Assembly: GCA_015066015.1 (NCBI GenBank)
Contig: SVPE01000009.1
Coordinates: 1 to 64,000 of the forward strand
Length of the DNA: 64,000 bases
Reading direction: 5' to 3'
Origin: Oscillospiraceae bacterium
GTDB taxonomy: Bacteria > Bacillota > Clostridia > Oscillospirales > Acutalibacteraceae
The notes below the pieces were generated by a model, which saw nothing but the letters and a program-made list of their open reading frames with translations, was not told the DNA's origin and ran no database searches. Of the stretch, positions 60,592 through 64,000 are shown piece after piece; within the stretch, counting starts at the first letter, position 1, and every line of letters begins with the position of its first letter. A program made the translations under genes and the position numbers.

Positions 60592-61494
60592 TTATTTCCA
60601 GCTTATGTCCCATTTTTCTTCCAGATAGCCTTCAATTGTGCCGAAGCCCGTTATTCCGAGTCCGTAGCCCTCACCGGTACCGCTTATGGGGAGATGTTCA
60701 TAATAGCCTACTATCTCGCCCTCAGGATTAAGAGTAACGGAAACGGTCGCTCCGGAATAGTCAAAATCAACCTTTGTGAAAGTAACTATAGGAATCTCAA
60801 CGCTCGAAAGGTCAAGAGTGTCTGCCGCTGAATTGTGATGAGGAGGACGTGGATTTTCAAGTGTGCTCGATTCAGCAACAATAACAACCGTATAAACTGT
60901 ATTGGCGCCCTCGCTTGTCTTTGTAGCTTCAGCAACACCCTCCCTTGTAAGAGTAAAAGGTAAATCTCCCGGAGGGAATGTGCCGTTTGCACTCACTGTA
61001 CCTTCACCCTCGGGGTCAGGGGAGACACCGTCTGTAAAATCGTAGTCTAGTATCTCCTGCTTGACGAAGGCCTGAATTACACCGTTGATAATGTTATTAA
61101 CGGCAGGAACGCTGCTGTCAACAAGACGGATATTTATGTTCTGTACCTTATGTCCCGTGAAGTTTGCTTTATCCGACTTGAGAAGATTAACACTGTCGGA
61201 TACTGTCTTCAGAATTTCCTCGGTTTCATCAATCTGTACAGGTGCAGTTGTATCGGCAGGCTTTGTCGTCTGTGTCGGTGCAACGTCAGCATTGTCATCA
61301 GGTGCAGGCACTGTAGTGCTTGCTGTCGGCTCAATCTCCTGCTGCAGGGTCGTCTTAACGGGAGTCGTTGTACCCGTCACAGGCGAAGCATCCGTTCTGA
61401 AGGCGTTCAAACAAAAGACGAGTAAGACAAGTACCATTACGCTCAGCGCGATGATTATCAGCTGATCCTTTGACGGCTTCATCGTTTTCTTCAT
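60592..61494 (-). CDS. membrane-anchored extracellular protein of unknown function
   Basis: The 300-residue protein has one N-terminal transmembrane helix (about residues 12-30), then a Thr/Pro/Ala-rich linker of about 60 residues and an extracellular domain from about residue 90. The domain contains IIVAESSTLENPRPPHH-type and VDFDYSGATVSVTLNPEGE strands. The latter resembles the strand pattern of secreted lipid- or ligand-binding beta folds, but I recognise no family. Its linker is of the same low-complexity kind as in the lipoprotein at 16047-16709. GGAG precedes the ATG. It stands alone, upstream of and divergent from the Fur-family operon. Confidence 0.55.
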   Translation of the reverse strand: MKKTMKPSKDQLIIIALSVMVLVLLVFCLNAFRTDASPVTGTTTPVKTTLQQEIEPTASTTVPAPDDNADVAPTQTTKPADTTAPVQIDETEEILKTVSDSVNLLKSDKANFTGHKVQNINIRLVDSSVPAVNNIINGVIQAFVKQEILDYDFTDGVSPDPEGEGTVSANGTFPPGDLPFTLTREGVAEATKTSEGANTVYTVVIVAESSTLENPRPPHHNSAADTLDLSSVEIPIVTFTKVDFDYSGATVSVTLNPEGEIVGYYEHLPISGTGEGYGLGITGFGTIEGYLEEKWDISWK

Positions 61495-61636
61495 ATAACA
61501 TCACTCCGAATAAAAAAGTGTTTCTGCCGATTATTATATCATTGTGCAGAATAAAATGCAATGCTTAATATATATTGTATAGCAATCAAATCTCAGTAAA
61601 ATAATCAGAAAAATATATATTTTTTTGAAAAAGGTA

Positions 61637-61665
61637 TTGACAAGTGCAAAATCCTGCGCTATAAT
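61637..61665 (+). promoter_or_regulatory. promoter of the oxidative-stress operon
   Basis: TTGACA (61637-61642) and TATAAT (61660-61665) are 17 bases apart, both full consensus. The operator lies immediately downstream, across the expected start site. Confidence 0.92.
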
Positions 61666-61676
61666 AAAGCCACGAT

Positions 61677-61695
61677 AATGATAATGATTATCATT
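61677..61695 (+). promoter_or_regulatory. Fur-type operator
   Basis: AATGATAAT-G-ATTATCATT is a perfect 9-1-9 inverted repeat containing TGATAATGATTATCA, the Fur box core. PerR boxes usually read TTATAATNATTATAA, so two positions favour Fur over PerR. Placement just after the -10 box predicts repression, presumably by the regulator encoded next. Confidence 0.9.
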
Positions 61696-61724
61696 ATTGA
61701 ATTCAAACGATTGGAGCAGGACTT

Positions 61725-62108
61725 ATGTCAACACTTAAATCCAGCAAGCAACGGGATGCGGTGCTGACAAACCTACAGTCACGGTACGACCATCCCACCG
61801 CAGAGGATATTTTCCTTTCGGTAAGAGAAGTGATCCCCTCAATCAGTCTTGCAACGGTGTACAGGAATCTCAAGCTTCTTGAAAGCGAAGGTCTGATTCT
61901 GAAAATCCCCACCGGTGACAGTGACAGATTTGACGGTCACACTCACGGGCACTATCATCTGACCTGCATAAACTGCAGAAACGTTGTAGACCTTGATATT
62001 GACCCGGGAGTAACGGTAAACACTCTCCCCCGCGACTTTGGTGGCACTGTAACATCGCACTCACTGATGTTCTACGGCATCTGCCCCGATTGCACACAAG
62101 AAAACTAA
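61725..62108 (+). CDS. Fur/PerR-family transcriptional repressor
   Basis: The 127-residue protein has an N-terminal winged helix (LATVYRNLKLLESEG is the recognition helix). The metal-binding C-terminal half contains FDGHTHGHYHLTCINC, with H-x-H ligands and the first CxxC, and ends GICPDCTQEN with the second CxxC for structural zinc. It should repress its own operon through the Fur-type box upstream and release DNA on iron loss or peroxide. The regulated genes (peroxide and superoxide reductases) suggest a PerR-like role, while the operator is Fur-like. GGAGCAGG precedes the ATG. Confidence 0.9.
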   Translation: MSTLKSSKQRDAVLTNLQSRYDHPTAEDIFLSVREVIPSISLATVYRNLKLLESEGLILKIPTGDSDRFDGHTHGHYHLTCINCRNVVDLDIDPGVTVNTLPRDFGGTVTSHSLMFYGICPDCTQEN

Positions 62109-62135
62109 AAAAATCAAAACCTGGAGGAAACAAAA

Positions 62136-62675
62136 ATGAAAAAGTATTATTGCCCCGTATGCGGTTACGAAAGTGACGAAGCTATTGAATTCTGCCCTAT
62201 CTGTAAGGCAAAGATGAAGGAAAGAGAAGAAGGCGCAGGCATGACCTGGGCTGCAGAGCACATCCTCGGCGTAGGCAAGGAAGCAAACGTTCCTGAGGAA
62301 ATCGTAATGGGTCTTCGCGACAACTTCAACGGCGAATGCTCAGAGGTTGGCATGTACCTTGCAATGGCAAGAGTTGCTCACAGAGAAGGCTATCCCGAAA
62401 TCGGCCTCTACTGGGAGAAGGCAGCCTACGAGGAAGCAGAGCACGCAGCAAAGTTTGCTGAGCTTCTCGGCGAGGTTGTAACCGCAAGCACAAAGAAGAA
62501 TCTCGAAATGAGAGTAGCTGCTGAAAACGGCGCAACTCAGGGTAAGTTCGACCTTGCAAAGATGGCTAAGGAGCTCGGTCTCGATGCTATCCACGATACC
62601 GTTCACGAAATGGCTCGTGACGAAGCAAGACACGGTAAGGCATTCGAAGGTCTTCTTAACAGATACTTTGGCTAA
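62136..62675 (+). CDS. reverse rubrerythrin
   Basis: The 179-residue protein has an N-terminal rubredoxin-like zinc/iron finger, [10 protein letters not shown] and [10 protein letters not shown] four-helix di-iron domain follows, with ligands in [21 protein letters not shown] and [12 protein letters not shown] (the E-x-x-H pairs). The rubredoxin part at the N-terminus rather than the C-terminus defines reverse rubrerythrin, a peroxide and oxygen reductase of anaerobic Clostridia. Electrons probably come from the rubredoxin encoded three genes downstream. GGAGG precedes the ATG, 28 bases after the regulator. Confidence 0.93.
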   Translation: MKKYYCPVCGYESDEAIEFCPICKAKMKEREEGAGMTWAAEHILGVGKEANVPEEIVMGLRDNFNGECSEVGMYLAMARVAHREGYPEIGLYWEKAAYEEAEHAAKFAELLGEVVTASTKKNLEMRVAAENGATQGKFDLAKMAKELGLDAIHDTVHEMARDEARHGKAFEGLLNRYFG

Positions 62676-62739
62676 TTGACTCATCGGGGGAGGCTCCACT
62701 CCTCCCCCACTACATAAATCATAAAGGAAGGGATTATTC

Positions 62740-62934
62740 ATGTTCGATTATACAATCTGCAACTGCAAAAAGGTAACTTACTTTGACGTACAGAACGCAC
62801 TCAACACCTGCAAGCACTTTGACGATGTTGAAAAGACCTTTGACGAGGTTCAGAAAATCACAAACTGCTCAACAGGCTGCGGCGGCTGTCACGGAAAAAT
62901 CCTTGATGTAATTTCAGAAATAATGAGTAAATAA
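62740..62934 (+). CDS. small BFD-like [2Fe-2S]-binding protein
   Basis: The 64-residue protein has Cys pairs ICNCKKVT and CSTGCGGCHGKI, giving C-x-C near the start and C-x4-C-x-x-C near residue 48. This is the pattern of the bacterioferritin-associated ferredoxin (BFD)-like [2Fe-2S] domain. Such proteins shuttle electrons or help release stored iron. Inside this operon it may feed the di-iron or SOR enzymes, or sense iron. GGAAGGG precedes the ATG. Confidence 0.8.
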   Translation: MFDYTICNCKKVTYFDVQNALNTCKHFDDVEKTFDEVQKITNCSTGCGGCHGKILDVISEIMSK

Positions 62935-62973
62935 GCTCTTCATATGACAAAACTATATCCGGAGGTAATTATT

Positions 62974-63354
62974 ATGAAAGAAACAAAATTCTTTATCTGT
63001 GAACATTGCGGCAATATTATAGGTGTTATTCACGATGCAGGCGTTCCTATGATGTGCTGCGGACAAAAAATGACTCAGCTTGTTCCCGGTACTGTTGAAG
63101 CAAGTGTTGAAAAGCACCTGCCCGTAGTAACGTTAAACGGCGACAAGGTTAAGGTAGAAATCGGCTCCGTTGCTCACCCTATGACTGAAGAACACAGCAT
63201 TCTCTGGGTATATCTTCAGACTGACAAGGGCGGTCAGAGAAAGAATCTCGCTGTTGGCGAAGCTCCTTCGGTTGAGTTTGCTCTCTGCAACGAAAAGCCC
63301 GTAGCAGTATATGCTTACTGTAATCTCCACGGACTGTGGAAAACAGAAATTTGA
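62974..63354 (+). CDS. desulfoferrodoxin (superoxide reductase)
   Basis: From ATG 62974 (GGAGG eight bases upstream) the protein has 126 residues. The N-terminal desulforedoxin domain has FICEHCGN and MMCCGQKM, a four-Cys iron centre. The SOR domain provides His ligands in [12 protein letters not shown] and the Cys/His pair in YCNLHGLWK. It reduces superoxide to peroxide without making oxygen, and the peroxide then goes to the rubrerythrin. In-frame codons upstream from 62944 lack a ribosome site. Confidence 0.94.
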   Translation: MKETKFFICEHCGNIIGVIHDAGVPMMCCGQKMTQLVPGTVEASVEKHLPVVTLNGDKVKVEIGSVAHPMTEEHSILWVYLQTDKGGQRKNLAVGEAPSVEFALCNEKPVAVYAYCNLHGLWKTEI

Positions 63355-63368
63355 AAGGAGTAACAACT

Positions 63369-63524
63369 ATGGCTAAATACGCTTGTCCCTGCGGATATGT
63401 TTACGATCCTGAGCTCGGAGATCCCGATAACGGCGTAGCTCCCGGCACTGCATGGGAAGATGTTCCCGAAGATTGGGTTTGCCCTGTTTGCGGACTCGGC
63501 AAGGATGTTTTCGAGGAAGAATAA
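63369..63524 (+). CDS. rubredoxin
   Basis: The 51-residue protein has [17 protein letters not shown] and [13 protein letters not shown]. The first site reads C-P-C-G rather than the usual C-x-x-C-G, so the first Cys pair is one residue closer than in classic rubredoxin; the second is normal C-x-x-C. It carries one electron from NADH oxidoreductases to the superoxide and peroxide reductases encoded just upstream. ATG 63369 has AAAGGAG upstream and lies 14 bases after the desulfoferrodoxin stop. Confidence 0.92.
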   Translation: MAKYACPCGYVYDPELGDPDNGVAPGTAWEDVPEDWVCPVCGLGKDVFEEE

Positions 63525-63541
63525 GATATATCAAACAAATT

Positions 63542-63575
63542 ACCCACGGAGAATTTTCCGTGGGTTTTTGTTTAA
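63542..63575 (+). terminator. terminator of the oxidative-stress operon
   Basis: ACCCACGGA (63542-63550) pairs perfectly with TCCGTGGGT (63557-63565), followed by TTTTGTTT. Confidence 0.9.
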
Positions 63576-63579
63576 TTCA

Positions 63580-63735
63580 AGGGCGCGGGCAAGTTTGACT
63601 CAGACGGTGAGGTGAGCACCGCCCAAGTCACCGTGGTTAATTCTTTTTAGTTAACACATAGAACCGTGCCCTGTGTTCCTGAATATGAAGCTGTAATAAA
63701 ATACTGACGCTCCCGATAAGCTCGGGAGCGCTGTT
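63580..63735 (+). ncRNA. candidate structured non-coding RNA with its own terminator
   Basis: A 9-bp closing helix (AGGGCGCGG at 63580-63588 with CCGTGCCCT at 63664-63672, one G-U) encloses two further stems. One is GACT/AGTC around CGGTG/CACCG, the other GTTAA/TTAAC. AACACA/TGTGTT (63652-63677) is a competing pairing. A strong CGCTCCCG/CGGGAGCG hairpin (63708-63730) follows as terminator, with a weak T-run. No reading frame is evident. I could not match it to tmRNA, SRP RNA, RNase P, 6S or a known riboswitch core. Confidence 0.5.
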
Positions 63736-64000
63736 TAATTTCAGTCTGCACTTTTATCCATCTCGGCCAATATCTTCTATTTTGTGTTTTTATTTTTCCG
63801 GGATAATGAATTGATTTTCACGCTATCCGTACTCTGTCTTCCGTTACTTATTGTAATCACTTATCCGCATGTAATCATAGCCCTCGCTTTTCCGTCTGTC
63901 AAGCGCATAGCTTCTTTTTATCAGGGTACTACACTTGTTAGTTACACATTAAGCCTCAAACCTTCTGCACCTGTATCTTCTCTTGCCCTCACTTTTCTTG
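63736..64000. other. unassigned right edge
   Basis: No convincing gene, promoter or repeat is seen. The plus strand is pyrimidine-rich. Two overlapping minus-strand frames remain open to the window edge for only about 15-19 codons (stops near 63943), too short to call a partial gene. Confidence 0.5.

Noticed and set aside
61677-61695. PerR box
   Set aside because: The core is TGATAATGATTATCA, which is the Fur-type consensus; PerR boxes carry TTATAAT half-sites.
63943-64000. 3' end of a minus-strand gene at the right edge
   Set aside because: Two overlapping frames are open for only 15-19 codons and neither shows a recognisable motif.

Overview
The window looks like chromosomal DNA of an anaerobic Clostridia bacterium, most likely gut-associated and of the Oscillospiraceae/Ruminococcaceae type (inference). 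The supporting signs are a single-chain clostridial PurL, a stand-alone AICAR formyltransferase paired with an archaeal-type IMP cyclohydrolase, strong AGGAGG ribosome sites, a reverse-rubrerythrin/desulfoferrodoxin/rubredoxin operon, secreted proteins with clostridial signal peptides, and a GH95/sialidase-like glycan locus. No rRNA, tRNA or CRISPR array was found.

Layout. 1-640 holds two small accessory genes (four-helix-bundle fragment, DUF4279). 648-14500 is a ZIP metal transporter, then a ten-gene minus-strand purine operon (purE, purC, purF-like, purM, purN, purO-type, AICAR formyltransferase, glyA, purD, purL). That operon runs from a consensus promoter through a ZTP riboswitch. 14600-19200 carries a sialidase-like protein, a lipoprotein and a GH95 glycosidase. 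19368-25741 holds DUF1934-argS and a two-component system with an HtrA-type protease. 26099-27565 is tsaD-rimI. 27761-34336 and 47575-55594 encode five secreted surface-type proteins, several with Cys-x-x-Cys modules and a shared Cys-rich C-terminal block. 34484-42417 is proA-proB, an M16 peptidase, a heterodimeric ABC exporter and a HAD phosphatase. 42674-45540 is a translationally coupled SDR/old-yellow-enzyme pair. 45660-47580 is an accessory patch with a hairpin array, a decayed IS200-type element, an AT-rich orphan gene and a possible tnpB remnant. 56042-61494 has an M20 peptidase, a membrane protein, a GH3-type acyl-adenylating enzyme and a secreted protein. 61637-63524 is a Fur/PerR-controlled oxidative-stress operon, followed by a possible structured RNA.

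How genes work together. The purine cluster covers PRPP to IMP except for the purB step, and glyA supplies one-carbon units. Its PurF has Gly where the glutaminase nucleophile Cys should be. The oxidative-stress operon carries a regulator, a peroxide reductase, a [2Fe-2S] protein, a superoxide reductase and their likely electron donor.

The least-explained structures are non-coding. (1) A 212-nt terminal-inverted-repeat unit sits at two loci, each time bracketed by direct duplications of a whole terminator stem-loop. (2) Hairpins separated by a constant 9-nt spacer form an array in which the spacer flips orientation in the middle (45662-45861). (3) A perfect four-stem cruciform lies at 25863-26026. 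(4) A shared C-terminal C-x-C-x-C-H / hydrophobic / C-x-C-G module occurs on the giant secreted proteins.
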